Assembly: GCA_012960925.1 (NCBI GenBank)
Contig: DUAG01000080.1
Span: 1-51,611, forward strand
Reading direction: 5' to 3'
Origin: Candidatus Manganitrophaceae bacterium
GTDB taxonomy: Bacteria; Nitrospirota; Nitrospiria; SBBL01; JAADHI01
DNA length: 51,611 nucleotides
A program made the position numbers and the translations under genes. The stretch's first letter is position 1; each line of letters opens with the position of its first letter. The notes below the pieces were generated by a model. The model saw only the letters and a program-made list of their open reading frames with translations, was not told the origin of the DNA and ran no database searches. This document shows, piece after piece, positions 1-8,248 of the stretch.

Positions 1-30
1 TAACGAAATAACGGTATGATCTTTCATGGT

Positions 31-95
31 GGCGTATCCTCCAGGTTGTTTGATTCATTCGCAGTTTCAAATCAACCAGATACGCCGCTTTTTTC
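31..95 (+). terminator. Rho-independent terminator-like hairpin
   Basis: An 8-bp outer stem, GGCGTATC (31-38) with GATACGCC (79-86), is extended inward by GGTTG (44-48)/CAACC (73-77) and TTTGA (49-53)/TCAAA (67-71). A T-rich tract (89-94) follows directly. This is the form of an intrinsic terminator for a plus-strand gene lying left of the window. That gene is not visible, so the assignment rests on structure alone. Confidence 0.6.
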
Positions 96-155
96 AAGTA
101 CTCAATACACCACTTTCAGTTATAACTCGAGCCTCCTTCACTCCCCCCCTTTTTA

Positions 156-431
156 TTGCACTCTCAACTCTGGGTAAGAATGTCCGACAAGTATAACTGG
201 CCTGTTCTAATGTCATCTCCTGTAAGAACTAAAATAAGAGAAGGAATCGATTCGCATATCCAACACCATGGACCAGGCTGTGAATCATTTGAAATCCAAA
301 TAGATATTCATCATTCCAATACCTTTAGAGCTCTAGCAAAGTGTCGATGCAAGGATGTGAACCACGCTTTTATCGTAAGAAGAGAGATCCCCCAACAAGC
401 CCCTTTCAATTTCTTTCCACATTCAAAGTGA
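156..431 (+). CDS. Hypothetical 91-aa protein
   Basis: An open frame with a TTG start and no convincing Shine-Dalgarno site. The product has a central His/Cys-rich part (HIQHHGPGCESFEIQIDIHH, then KCRCKDVNHAF) that reads like real protein, with possible metal ligands, but I do not recognise a family. There is no signal peptide or membrane segment. It lies about 180 bp upstream of the EF-G gene and separate from that gene's promoter. It could be an unknown small protein or a chance ORF. Confidence 0.35.
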   Translation: MHSQLWVRMSDKYNWPVLMSSPVRTKIREGIDSHIQHHGPGCESFEIQIDIHHSNTFRALAKCRCKDVNHAFIVRREIPQQAPFNFFPHSK

Positions 432-540
432 CGGGTCTAGTTGACTCTCCTCGACCAATATAACCTATCACACTTAATCACAACCTCACTTAAATAGTCC
501 TTACGGTTTTCACCTCTTTTTTGTAGCAGAGCCATATAAG

Positions 541-569
541 TTGTGTAGTGGTTCATGAGATAGTATACT
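541..569 (+). promoter_or_regulatory. Predicted sigma70 promoter of the EF-G gene
   Basis: A -35-like TTGTGT (541-546) and a -10-like TATACT (564-569) are separated by 17 bp, 45 bp upstream of the EF-G ATG. The start codon has its own AAGGAG site (601-606), so the mRNA would carry a leader of about 37 nt. Confidence 0.5.
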
Positions 570-613
570 ACCAGTCCCTATTTTTTATTTAAATTTAATC
601 AAGGAGCAAGTGC

Positions 614-2710
614 ATGGCGATCATCAGTCAAGTTAGAAATATTGGTATTTCAGCCCACATCGATTCTGGCAAAACAACTCTGACGGAACGGGCCTTATTT
701 TACACGGGAAAAATCCACAAGATTGAAGAGGTCCGCGGAAAATCAGGAGTGGGCGCGACGATGGATTCGATGGATTTGGAGCGGGAAAAAGGAATCACGA
801 TCCAATCGGCCGCAACCTATTGCGAATGGAAAAACTACATCATCAACATCATCGATACTCCCGGCCACGTCGATTTTACCATTGAGGTGGAACGAGCCCT
901 TCGTGTGCTTGATGCTGCCATTCTCGTCCTTTGTGGCGTCTCTGGCGTCCAAAGCCAATCGATCACGGTTGACCGCCAGATGCGCCGCTACAAGGTTCCT
1001 CGGATCGCCTTCATCAACAAATTGGACAGGACGGGAGCCGACCCCTTCCGAGTCATCAAACAGCTCCGTGAAAAGTTGGGGCACAACGCACACGCCATCA
1101 GTATGCCCATCGGAGCGGAAATGGATTTCCAAGGAACGGTCGATCTCACCAATATGAAAGCCTACTACTTTGATGGCGACAACGGAGAGAATGTTCGAGA
1201 GGAAGAGATTCCGGCCGAGTTGAAGGCCCAGGCCGAGAACCTCCGCCATGATCTGGTCGAAGCGATCAGCGACTTCGACGACAACATCGCCGAGAAATTC
1301 CTAGAGGAGGAACCCGTTTCAACCGACGAACTTCGCAAGGCAATCCGTAAGGCGACCATCTCTCTTCAATTCATCCCCGTGATGATGGGCTCCGCATTCA
1401 AGAACAAAGGCGTTCAACTTCTTCTCGACGGGGTCGGTTACTATCTTCCCAATCCCACTCAGATCACCAATGAGGCGCACGATCAGGACAACGACGAAGC
1501 CAAAGTCATCTTAGAAAGCACGCCCGACAAGCCGCTCGTCATGCTCGCCTTTAAATTGGAAGATGGTCGCTATGGTCAGTTGACCTATATGCGTGTTTAT
1601 CAGGGAATAGTCAGAAAAGGAGACACGATCCATAATGTGACAACAGGGAAGAAGGTCCGCGTCTCCCGGCTGGTCCGGATGCACTCCGACGAGATGCACG
1701 ATATCGACTCTGCTGAAGCGGGAGATATTGTGGCGCTTTTCGGTGTTGACTGCGCTTCCGGAAACACCTTCACCGATGGGACCATCCGCCACACCATGAC
1801 CTCAATGTATGTCCCTGACGCCGTCATCTCCCTGGCCGTCTGGCCGAAAAAGAAGGGAGACGCCGGAAACTTTTCTAAAGCGCTCAACCGCTTTATGAGA
1901 GAAGATCCCACTTTTCGTGTTCACCGCGACGATGAGAGCAACCAGACCATCGTTTCCGGCATGGGTGAGCTTCACCTTCAAATTTATATCGAACGAATAA
2001 AACGGGAATACAGCTGTGAGATCGAGTCGGGAGAACCGCAGGTTGCCTACCGGGAAACAATCTCTCAGAAGGCCGAGTTCAAGTACACCCATAAAAAGCA
2101 GACCGGCGGTTCTGGACAATTCGCAAAAATGGGAGGATACATCGAACCGCTCCCATCCGATGCGGTTGAGACCTTTGAGTTTGTCGAAGACATCAAGGGA
2201 GGCGCAATCCCGCGCGAATATATCCCTGCCTGTGAGAAGGGATTTCGTGAACAAATCAAGACCGGTTCGCTCATCGGGTTTCCTGTGGTGGGTGTTCGTG
2301 TCGTCCTAAACGACGGCGCCTTCCATGCGGTCGACTCTTCTGAAATGGCCTTCAAAACCTGCGCGATCGCCGCTTTTAAGGAAGTCTATCCTCACGGCAA
2401 ACCGATTATCCTGGAGCCGATTATGAAATTGGGATGCGAAGCGCCCGTCGAATTCCAAGGAGGTGTGATCGGACTGCTCAATCAGAGACGGGGTGTTATC
2501 CTCGGAACGATAAACAACGAGACCTTCGTTCAAATCGAGGCCGAGGTTCCGCTTTCCGCAATGTTCGGATTTTCCACTGATCTCCGAAGTGGTACGCAGG
2601 GAAAGGGTGAATTCTCAATGGAGTTTCTGAAATATGCCCCAGTACCAAAACAAATCTCCGCAGAGTTGATCAAGGCCTACCAAGACGAAAAAGCCGCAGA
2701 GAATAAATAA
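614..2710 (+). CDS. fusA: Elongation factor G, mitochondrial/spd-type
   Basis: Translocase GTPase of 698 aa, the usual EF-G length. The ATG follows AAGGAG with 7-nt spacing. The G domain has the P-loop AHIDSGKTT (residues 14-22), the switch II motif DTPGHVDFT and NKLD for guanine recognition. Domains II to V follow in normal order. The wording of many blocks ([57 protein letters not shown]) matches mitochondrial EF-G1 and the bacterial spdEFG1 subfamily rather than the classical str-operon EF-G, which usually reads AHIDAGKTT. No ribosomal protein or EF-Tu gene flanks it, also in line with a second, non-str EF-G. Whether it is the main translocase or also acts in ribosome recycling cannot be told from sequence. 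Confidence 0.95.
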   Translation: MAIISQVRNIGISAHIDSGKTTLTERALFYTGKIHKIEEVRGKSGVGATMDSMDLEREKGITIQSAATYCEWKNYIINIIDTPGHVDFTIEVERALRVLDAAILVLCGVSGVQSQSITVDRQMRRYKVPRIAFINKLDRTGADPFRVIKQLREKLGHNAHAISMPIGAEMDFQGTVDLTNMKAYYFDGDNGENVREEEIPAELKAQAENLRHDLVEAISDFDDNIAEKFLEEEPVSTDELRKAIRKATISLQFIPVMMGSAFKNKGVQLLLDGVGYYLPNPTQITNEAHDQDNDEAKVILESTPDKPLVMLAFKLEDGRYGQLTYMRVYQGIVRKGDTIHNVTTGKKVRVSRLVRMHSDEMHDIDSAEAGDIVALFGVDCASGNTFTDGTIRHTMTSMYVPDAVISLAVWPKKKGDAGNFSKALNRFMREDPTFRVHRDDESNQTIVSGMGELHLQIYIERIKREYSCEIESGEPQVAYRETISQKAEFKYTHKKQTGGSGQFAKMGGYIEPLPSDAVETFEFVEDIKGGAIPREYIPACEKGFREQIKTGSLIGFPVVGVRVVLNDGAFHAVDSSEMAFKTCAIAAFKEVYPHGKPIILEPIMKLGCEAPVEFQGGVIGLLNQRRGVILGTINNETFVQIEAEVPLSAMFGFSTDLRSGTQGKGEFSMEFLKYAPVPKQISAELIKAYQDEKAAENK

Positions 2711-2731
2711 AATTCTGGCTTGCATTGAGTG

Positions 2732-2756
2732 CCCCCCTGGGATAACCCAGCGGGGG
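2732..2756 (+). terminator. Hairpin after EF-G gene
   Basis: CTGGG (2737-2741) pairs with CCCAG (2746-2750) around an ATAA loop, and CCCCC (2732-2736) pairs with GGGGG (2752-2756). The position, 22 bp after the EF-G stop, fits a transcript end. No U-tract follows, so it may act as a Rho-dependent or processing stem rather than a classic intrinsic terminator. Confidence 0.45.
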
Positions 2757-2828
2757 AAATCATTGGCTAAAAATGGACAGTTTCCTGAGACTACTCTTTT
2801 CAAACTCCATTGGGCTCAAATAACCCAA

Positions 2829-3101
2829 GGAAGCTCTGATTAAGTCTGGGTTGATTTTTTAAGGAGAAAAAATGTTTCGATTCAAGGCGTAAATCGAAGA
2901 GGATGGTTCTCGCGAAGCCATAGCCCTCTATTTGGAAGAACCACGCCCTGAAGGCGAGGATTCTTCGACACGAAATGAAAAAATCTTTATCTTTATTCGC
3001 TCGCTAACTGCGTACACTTGCTGTGCATGTTCAAGATTTACAACGCTGAAGCGGGGCATTTTAGCCCTGAAAATTTAATTCATGACTTATTCAGAGCTTC
3101 C
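2829..3101. mobile_element. MITE-like non-autonomous IS derivative with 18-bp TIRs and CCAA duplication
   Basis: The left end GGAAGCTCTGATTAAGTC (2829-2846) and the inverted right end GACTTATTCAGAGCTTCC (3084-3101) match at 17 of 18 positions. The element is flanked by identical CCAA tetramers (2825-2828 and 3102-3105), a 4-bp target-site duplication. The interior starts with an SD and ATG (2872) giving MFRFKA and then a stop; the same frame reads on for about 25 plausible residues (IEEDGSREAIALYLEEP...). It looks like the start of a degraded, internally deleted transposase. A GC-rich hairpin lies at 2935-2966. The end sequence and 4-bp duplication are compatible with the IS5 superfamily, but this is not proven. 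A related end occurs at 44692-44736. Confidence 0.7.
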
Positions 3102-3412
3102 CCAAGTAAGAGTGACATCGCTTACTGTTAATAAACGTTTCAATGTAATCGACAGCGGACTCGCTTTTAAAGCGTCTTACTCAAAATATCCCGTCCACAA
3201 GGTTATTTCGTTGAAGATGTTTTGAGAAACAAAATATCTGTGGATTTCGAGTAGTAACCTTCAATATCTTAAGAAAATCGTTGTGTGAAGGTTTCAGGGA
3301 AAAGTTTTAAAAATTGAAATGGGTAGAAGGTAAACGGTTTCCCGCCTAAGGAATCAACTATACAAACTATACAGCCGGGAGGGGAAAAAGGTTGTCTGAA
3401 TACGTTACCCCT

Positions 3413-3467
3413 TTGAAAAGATGGTGCGCCCAGAGGGATTCGAACCCCCGCCACCTTGATTCGAAGC
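3413..3467. repeat. Left attachment-site repeat: truncated tRNA-Arg 3' end
   Basis: This 55-bp stretch is a direct repeat of 9184-9238 with about four mismatches. That second copy covers the 3' half (CCA end, T-arm, variable loop, part of the anticodon arm) of the intact tRNA-Arg(TCG) on the minus strand. Only the 3' part of the tRNA is present here; the match stops in the anticodon arm and the rest of the gene is missing. This is the usual scar of integration into a tRNA gene. The mismatches show that the insertion is old. A hairpin GTGAAAA-N6-TTTTCAC (3468-3487) adjoins it. Confidence 0.8.
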
Positions 3468-3938
3468 GTGAAAAGGGGTATTTTCACAACTGCTTTATTT
3501 TGGGATTTTTTACATACTTTAGTCGTAATATCAATATGTTATCAGATTTCTATAGGTTCTGCTGATTGCCATTAATTCTATCGTTTTCGCTTAATTCTGT
3601 CACAATTTTGACACAATACTATTACAGTATTAAAATCGTCCGGTATAGAACGGTGTCTGAGGGTAACTTAACCGGCACACGGGTTAGAAAAATAATAATC
3701 TCTCCTCTCTCAAACCTATTCTACCCAACGATAACCAACTCCAACAATGAGTTTTGTCACTTTTTAAAATAAGCATTCATCTTACAAATCGATAACATTC
3801 AAAGTTTTAAGAATTATCGATTACCAAGGGAAATGTTTGGCCGGTTAAACCTAATATCGATGGTAATGGTCACTAGAAAAGAACGTACGCATGGGATGGT
3901 TCTCTACGCTAATGCTTAATCTGAGTGTTTCACCAGAG
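3468..3938. other. AT-rich non-coding left end of the island
   Basis: I see no credible gene in these 470 bp. One 26-bp stretch (3592-3617) matches 9122-9147 at about 23 positions. The latter encodes the C-terminal residues NFVTILTQ of the integrase remnant, so this may be the tail of a second lost integrase. Three TATCGAT-like boxes occur around 3787, 3814 and 3855. Base composition is clearly more AT-rich than in the flanking housekeeping genes. Confidence 0.4.
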
Positions 3939-3967
3939 TTGACATAAAGATAGAGCATGATTATAAT
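3939..3967 (+). promoter_or_regulatory. Perfect-consensus sigma70 promoter, predicted leaderless
   Basis: TTGACA (3939-3944), a 17-bp spacer, and TATAAT (3962-3967) form an exact consensus promoter. The next ATG is at 3974, where transcription would be expected to begin (7 nt past the -10 box). No Shine-Dalgarno site precedes that ATG. The transcript of the first His-rich gene should therefore be leaderless and strongly expressed unless a repressor acts. Confidence 0.75.
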
Positions 3968-3973
3968 TTAATC

Positions 3974-4375
3974 ATGAACAAGGACCCCTCGTCTAAAAAA
4001 CGGCTTTTCACCTTTGTACTGCTCCCCGTCTGGTTCTTTGTCTGGGGGATCTGCCCCTGGGATAATGCTTCTGTGGCTGCCCAGCCTTTAGTGGCAACCC
4101 ACGCCGGGCATGGCCACCAGGAAATGGACGATACCCACCATACCTCCAAGGGAGTTGAACATAGCTGCGTCGGAGCGATTTCACTTTCCAAACAGCAGTC
4201 AAACTGGGGAAAAGACTCTCTCCAACCTCTTCCGAGGAACGAATCTTCAGGTTCAATCTTCGTGTTCGCCCAGTTTCATCAGCCTCCCCATCTTCCTTTG
4301 CCGTTTTCACAAACGCTCAGGCTCCCCAAGCGTTTTTCTAATCTTTATCAGATCCACCAATCCTTTCGCCTTTAA
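3974..4375 (+). CDS. Secreted His-rich protein of unknown function, copy 1
   Basis: 133 aa. A positively charged start and a hydrophobic stretch (about residues 10-27, LFTFVLLPVWFFVWGICPW) look like a signal peptide or an N-terminal anchor. The following segment carries HAGHGHQEMDDTHHTSKG and EHSC, a dense set of His, Asp and Cys that could bind metal ions. The C-terminal part is Pro-rich and basic, ending SNLYQIHQSFRL. A close paralog is encoded at 4721. I do not recognise the family. Its place ahead of a cytochrome-porin and two c-type cytochromes suggests a periplasmic or surface role in metal handling or electron transfer, which is inference. The ATG is chosen because the consensus promoter places the transcript start on it. 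Confidence 0.7.
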   Translation: MNKDPSSKKRLFTFVLLPVWFFVWGICPWDNASVAAQPLVATHAGHGHQEMDDTHHTSKGVEHSCVGAISLSKQQSNWGKDSLQPLPRNESSGSIFVFAQFHQPPHLPLPFSQTLRLPKRFSNLYQIHQSFRL

Positions 4376-4469
4376 TACCCCCTTTAAATACCCAACGATA
4401 TAAGATTCGGGTAACAGTTTACTGATATTCCAGGAACATACTCATCCTTTGAAAAGAAGGAGGTGTGTT

Positions 4470-4637
4470 ATGTGTTGTCCAAGATGTGATGGTTTAATGG
4501 TCCCAAATCGATTCCAGGATTTTTGGGATGACATGGACAGATTTTCTTTTATTGGGTTCCGTTGTCTACTCTGCGGAGAAATCATTGATCAGACCATTCT
4601 AGCCAATCGAGAAGCATTGGAATTTGTGATGGATTAA
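4470..4637 (+). CDS. Small CPxC zinc-ribbon protein
   Basis: 55 aa. The ATG at 4470 follows a perfect AAGGAGG (4457-4463) by 6 nt, so it is preferred over an in-frame start 21 bp upstream. CPRC near the N-terminus and CLLCG about 35 residues later form a four-cysteine zinc ribbon. The ending, EIIDQTILANREALEF, matches a common type of small zinc-finger proteins in environmental bacteria, whose function is unknown. It sits between the two His-rich paralogs. It has no signal peptide, so it is cytoplasmic and might be regulatory. Confidence 0.75.
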   Translation: MCCPRCDGLMVPNRFQDFWDDMDRFSFIGFRCLLCGEIIDQTILANREALEFVMD

Positions 4638-4686
4638 GTGAAAACAGTCCTGAAACGATATTAAAGATGCGATTGGTTCACCTCAA

Positions 4687-4715
4687 TTGATCTAATAAAT
4701 CAAGGGATTTTAACT
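4687..4715 (+). promoter_or_regulatory. Predicted promoter of His-rich copy 2, also leaderless, with a dyad
   Basis: TTGATC (4687-4692), 17 bp, TTAACT (4710-4715), then ATG at 4721, only 6 nt past the -10 box and without a nearby Shine-Dalgarno site. The -35 region overlaps a dyad TTGAT-N7-ATCAA (4687-4703), which could be an operator. The arrangement copies that of the paralog at 3974 but with weaker boxes. Confidence 0.5.
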
Positions 4716-4720
4716 TTAAC

Positions 4721-5122
4721 ATGAGATATTTCCAGGCCCCAAAAAATCGTTTTTCGATATCATTGCTATTGTTTGTCTGGTTTTTTATCTGGGGAGTCTG
4801 TCCTTGGGATAATAATTCAGCATCCGCCCAAACCTTAATGACGGCCCATGCTGGGCATGGCCACCAGAAAACGGATGACACCCACCACACCTCCAAGGGG
4901 GGAGAGCATACCTGTTCCAGGTCGGCATTACTATCCAAAGAAGAGGCAAGCTGGGGAAAAGGCCCTTTGATACCGCTTCCTCACAACGATTCTACTGTAT
5001 CGATCATAGTAACATCCCGATTCTACCATCCTACCCACCGTCCATTACACTTTTTAGAAGCGCGAATATTTCTCAAGCGGATCTCGAACCTCTACCAACT
5101 CAATCAATCTCTGCGTCTTTAA
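4721..5122 (+). CDS. Secreted His-rich protein of unknown function, copy 2
   Basis: 133 aa, a tandem paralog of the protein at 3974 and of the same length. Shared blocks are WFF(V/I)WG(I/V)CPWDN, HAGHGHQ..DDTHHTSKG.EH(S/T)C and a C-terminal SNLYQ(I/L)(H/N)QS(F/L)RL. Conservation is strongest in the His-rich segment and the two ends, while the middle has drifted, so the metal-binding-like segment is probably the working part. N-terminal signal or anchor as in copy 1. No recognised family. It is followed at 110 bp by the cytochrome-porin gene. Confidence 0.7.
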   Translation: MRYFQAPKNRFSISLLLFVWFFIWGVCPWDNNSASAQTLMTAHAGHGHQKTDDTHHTSKGGEHTCSRSALLSKEEASWGKGPLIPLPHNDSTVSIIVTSRFYHPTHRPLHFLEARIFLKRISNLYQLNQSLRL

Positions 5123-5232
5123 GATTTCCTTTCATAATATGCCTAGCGGTTCCGAATATCGGTTCTCCGATAGTCCGGATGCAAATTCACCTCTTGAAAA
5201 GCATATTTCTATCTTATTGAAAGGAAGTTCCA

Positions 5233-6639
5233 ATGCCGACAACATCAAAGACTCTACTGAAGGTTCTAGGAAGAATCATCCCCATTTTTTTTCTAGGGTT
5301 ATTTGTCCTAGCGATATTCCCTTCTCCCTCAAAGGCGATCCCTGCCTTTGCAAGAAAATACGATCTTTCCTGTACCTCCTGCCATACCAAGCCCCCCCGT
5401 TTGAATGCCTTTGGCGAGGTCTTTCACATGGCAGGTTACCAGATTCCTCAAACCAAGGAGGGGGAGCTTCGTAAGAAGCGGCGAATCGGACGGGTCAACT
5501 CCGAGATCGAGATGCTGAATATCTTCGGGCTCCGGGCGACCGGGAACTTTGCCGAGTCTTTCTCCGGCGGGAATCCGGTCGAAAGCAACCTGGCACTGCC
5601 GCGTGAGATCGAATTCTATTTTGCAGGGACCTTTACCGACGACGTCAGTTATTTTTTGAATCTAAGCAACGAAATCGATGCCATTCAAGGCATCGAAAAC
5701 GGACTCTTCGAAAAAAAGACGGAATTCGGTCTGGGCAAAGAATTTCTCCTCATGTTTGATCTTGGGCCTTCAATATCGAAAAAGCCGTCCGGTGGCATGA
5801 GCGGCCCGATGATGATGGGGCCGATGGTCATGGTCGGGAAGGTTGACCCTTCGACCAATTTTTCTTACTCGACCAATCGGCAGTTCATCATCAATAGTCC
5901 AGGACGCGTCGATAAAGGCGGACAGATACAGCGATTTACTCTGACACCCTATGCCTTTGCCTCAAAGTTTTTTGGGCTGAGCACGGGTGACGGCCAATCT
6001 CTTGAAGTCACACGATCCGTCCTCTACAACACTTCCGGAGGTTTTGGCCTTGATGTCCATGCAATGGTCGCAGGGAAATATATGATTCAGGCCGGCATCA
6101 TGCAAGGCATCGAAGCGGGCACCGCTGATGTGAACGAAAAAAAAGACCCCTATCTGATGGCACGAATGAATTTCGGGGGCACGGAATATTTTTCCGGGAG
6201 TGTTTCAGGGCTCGCCAATTGGGGAAACGACACGGCAATGGTTGGAAATCAGTTGATCGACTGGTTCCGCTACGGCTTCGCAGGCAACGTGAAGTATAAG
6301 TTGCTCGACATCTATGGAGCGATAATTTGGGATAAAATCAGTGGTCTGCCCGCGAGTGCCGCCGCGACCTTTGATGACACTGCCGTGGGTTTAACGATAG
6401 AGGGCGACCTGCTCATCACCGATCAACACCTCGTTTCCCTCAGATATGACCAGATGATATCAGGAGGTTTTGTCAACCAAAAGGCAGATGGAAAAGTCCT
6501 GACACTCCAGGTCAGAAAATACTACAGGGACAACTTCGCCCTCTTTTTACGCGACAGCGTAAATGTCGGGACGGTCAGTGACAACCCCCTTCAGAATTTC
6601 AGAAACCTTGTTGCGGTCGGAGTCGATTTTGATTTTTAG
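5233..6639 (+). CDS. Cyc2-like fused monoheme cytochrome c-porin, outer membrane
   Basis: 468 aa. A signal peptide ends near residue 35 (SKA). Directly after it lies IPAFARKYDLSCTSCH, a single c-type heme site (C47-C50-H51), then RLNAFGEVFHMAGY. This short heme domain next to a beta-barrel is the plan of Cyc2 cytochrome-porins, some of which oxidise Fe(II) at the cell surface. The remaining 400 residues alternate polar and hydrophobic positions, with many aromatic-rich strands and a C-terminal Phe (VGVDFDF), as expected for an outer-membrane barrel. AAGGAAG precedes the ATG by 6 nt. The next two genes encode periplasmic cytochromes that could accept its electrons. The true donor (Fe, Mn or other) cannot be read from sequence, and related porin-cytochromes of unknown role exist. 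Confidence 0.8.
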   Translation: MPTTSKTLLKVLGRIIPIFFLGLFVLAIFPSPSKAIPAFARKYDLSCTSCHTKPPRLNAFGEVFHMAGYQIPQTKEGELRKKRRIGRVNSEIEMLNIFGLRATGNFAESFSGGNPVESNLALPREIEFYFAGTFTDDVSYFLNLSNEIDAIQGIENGLFEKKTEFGLGKEFLLMFDLGPSISKKPSGGMSGPMMMGPMVMVGKVDPSTNFSYSTNRQFIINSPGRVDKGGQIQRFTLTPYAFASKFFGLSTGDGQSLEVTRSVLYNTSGGFGLDVHAMVAGKYMIQAGIMQGIEAGTADVNEKKDPYLMARMNFGGTEYFSGSVSGLANWGNDTAMVGNQLIDWFRYGFAGNVKYKLLDIYGAIIWDKISGLPASAAATFDDTAVGLTIEGDLLITDQHLVSLRYDQMISGGFVNQKADGKVLTLQVRKYYRDNFALFLRDSVNVGTVSDNPLQNFRNLVAVGVDFDF

Positions 6640-6670
6640 AATGAACGCGCACCCTAGGCAGGAGGCAATT

Positions 6671-7528
6671 ATGCGTCTATTAAAACCAGTAGTTATGACC
6701 CTTGGACTTCTGAGCTTCGTCGTCCTGTTTGTTTCGATTGCACAGGTTCAATCGCAAGAGATGGACCATTCCTCTATGGACATGGAGGGAGGTGAAATGA
6801 AAGAGATGGATGGCATGGAAGACATGCAGAGTATGGATGATATGAACATGAAAGAACCAAATGCGATGGCCGTCATGAAAGGGAAGATGATTTTTCAGAT
6901 GAGCTGTTTTTTCTGCCACGGCAGGAAGGGAGAGGGTGACGGCCCCGCCTCAAGATTTATCGGGCCCTACTCTCACCCGAGGCCGAATAATTTTACGATG
7001 GGGATCTTTAAATTTCGGTCGACCGAATCGGGTGATCTTCCCATGTTGACGGACCTCATGAGGACCATTCGTGAAGGGATTCCAGGGTATATGCCGTCTT
7101 TTCGAAATCTGGGTGAAGACGGCATCAAGTCCGTGGCGATGTATATCGCAAAAGAGTTTATTCAGGAAGAGCTTCCGACCACGACAACGATCAAGTATGT
7201 CAAACATGTGGGTCCCTATGCCTATTCGGCTAAGAGCGCCTTGCGTGGCAGACTGCTATTTAACATCATGAAATGCAATGAATGCCATGGCGATGATGGT
7301 AAGGCCGGGCGGATGGATCTCAGGGATGAACGACAACTCATGATCCATCCGGTTGATCTTACGCGACAGGAAACCTTCGGGAATGGAACCTCCCACGAAG
7401 ACATCTACCGGACCATCATGACCGGCCTCGACGGTACCCCCATGCCCGGCTACAACGATTCCTTCAAAGGGGAAGAAGACAGCGCCTGGGATCTGGTGCA
7501 TTACATTCTCTCCCTTCAGGGGCGATAA
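6671..7528 (+). CDS. Periplasmic diheme cytochrome c with Met/Asp-rich linker
   Basis: 285 aa from the ATG at 6671, which follows AGGAGG (6660-6665) by 5 nt; an in-frame ATG at 6641 lacks such a site. A signal peptide spans about residues 1-28. Residues 31-66 are a Met/Asp/Glu-rich segment (MDHSSMDMEGGEMKEMDGME...), of a kind seen in copper-binding proteins. Two cytochrome c domains follow, with heme motifs CFFCH (79-83) and CNECH (202-206). GYMPSF (M141) and TPMPGY may supply axial Met ligands. It starts 31 bp after the cytochrome-porin stop, so the two are very likely co-transcribed. A role as periplasmic electron carrier between the porin-cytochrome and the inner membrane is inferred. Confidence 0.85.
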   Translation: MRLLKPVVMTLGLLSFVVLFVSIAQVQSQEMDHSSMDMEGGEMKEMDGMEDMQSMDDMNMKEPNAMAVMKGKMIFQMSCFFCHGRKGEGDGPASRFIGPYSHPRPNNFTMGIFKFRSTESGDLPMLTDLMRTIREGIPGYMPSFRNLGEDGIKSVAMYIAKEFIQEELPTTTTIKYVKHVGPYAYSAKSALRGRLLFNIMKCNECHGDDGKAGRMDLRDERQLMIHPVDLTRQETFGNGTSHEDIYRTIMTGLDGTPMPGYNDSFKGEEDSAWDLVHYILSLQGR

Positions 7529-7627
7529 GGAATTAGAGGGAAATTGGAAGAGTGAATAGAAAACTTGAGGGACTTTCAAAAATAGGTTTTATTCCATAAT
7601 TCATATCAGATGACGAAAGGAGTTAAG

Positions 7628-8248
7628 ATGAAAAATATTGTCATCACATTAGGTACTGCCCTAACACTTGCCACGCTTGTGGGTTTGACGGTAGTTTACG
7701 CCGGCCTGTTCAATGTGTCCACATCATGGAAAGATCCAGCCTTGATCCGCTGGGTATTGGCCACTACACGGGAGAACGCCGTGAAAAGCCGTGCAGCCTC
7801 AATCAAAGTGCCGCCCATGAAAGGGACGCAACAGGTCGAAGAAGGTTTCCGCAGTTATCGTGAGATGTGTGCAAGCTGTCATACCCCGCCGGGAGCTTCA
7901 GCCTCTCCGATAGCCCAGGGACTAAACCCTGAACCACCGGACCTTGCCAAGCGTGCCGAACAGATGTCTTCCGCCGAGCTGTTCTGGGTGATTAAAAACG
8001 GCATCCGGATGACCGGAATGCCGGCCTGGGGACCGACGCATAAAGATGAGGAACTTTGGAATATCGTTGCATTTGTAAAGACCTTACCCAATATGAGTAG
8101 TGAGGATTACCGGACACTCGATCAGCAAGCTTCAGAGGGACATGGTCATAGTGACGGTGGACACAACGAAGAAGGGGGTGAGTCCGGTCACGGTGATGAT
8201 TCGCATCACGATGAGGCGGATGAGTTTGGGGATCGACAGGCACATTGA
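7628..8248 (+). CDS. Monoheme cytochrome c with His/Asp-rich tail
   Basis: 206 aa. The ATG at 7628 follows AAAGGAG by 5 nt. An N-terminal hydrophobic segment (residues 5-25) is an anchor or signal peptide. One class I cytochrome c domain carries CASCH (81-85) and the likely axial Met in GMPAWGP. The last 45 residues are His-, Gly- and acid-rich (EGHGHSDGGHNEEGG..., HGDDSHHDEAD), a probable metal-binding tail, recalling the His-rich paralogs at the start of the cluster. It lies 99 bp after the diheme cytochrome. It is likely the last gene of the island's electron-transfer unit. Confidence 0.8.
   Translation: MKNIVITLGTALTLATLVGLTVVYAGLFNVSTSWKDPALIRWVLATTRENAVKSRAASIKVPPMKGTQQVEEGFRSYREMCASCHTPPGASASPIAQGLNPEPPDLAKRAEQMSSAELFWVIKNGIRMTGMPAWGPTHKDEELWNIVAFVKTLPNMSSEDYRTLDQQASEGHGHSDGGHNEEGGESGHGDDSHHDEADEFGDRQAH

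Noticed and set aside
743..1249. Long minus-strand frame opposite the EF-G gene
   Set aside because: It lies wholly within the well-supported EF-G gene, has no ribosome-binding site and no recognisable protein features.
2935..2966. GC-rich hairpin in the MITE as an IS200/IS605-type omega RNA end
   Set aside because: The clear inverted ends and CCAA duplication fit a DDE-type element, whereas IS200/IS605 elements lack both; the likeness rests on a short stem only.
3269..3487. Minus-strand 72-codon frame
   Set aside because: It covers the tRNA-Arg fragment and non-coding repeat DNA; its translation includes the reverse tRNA T-arm and is not protein-like.
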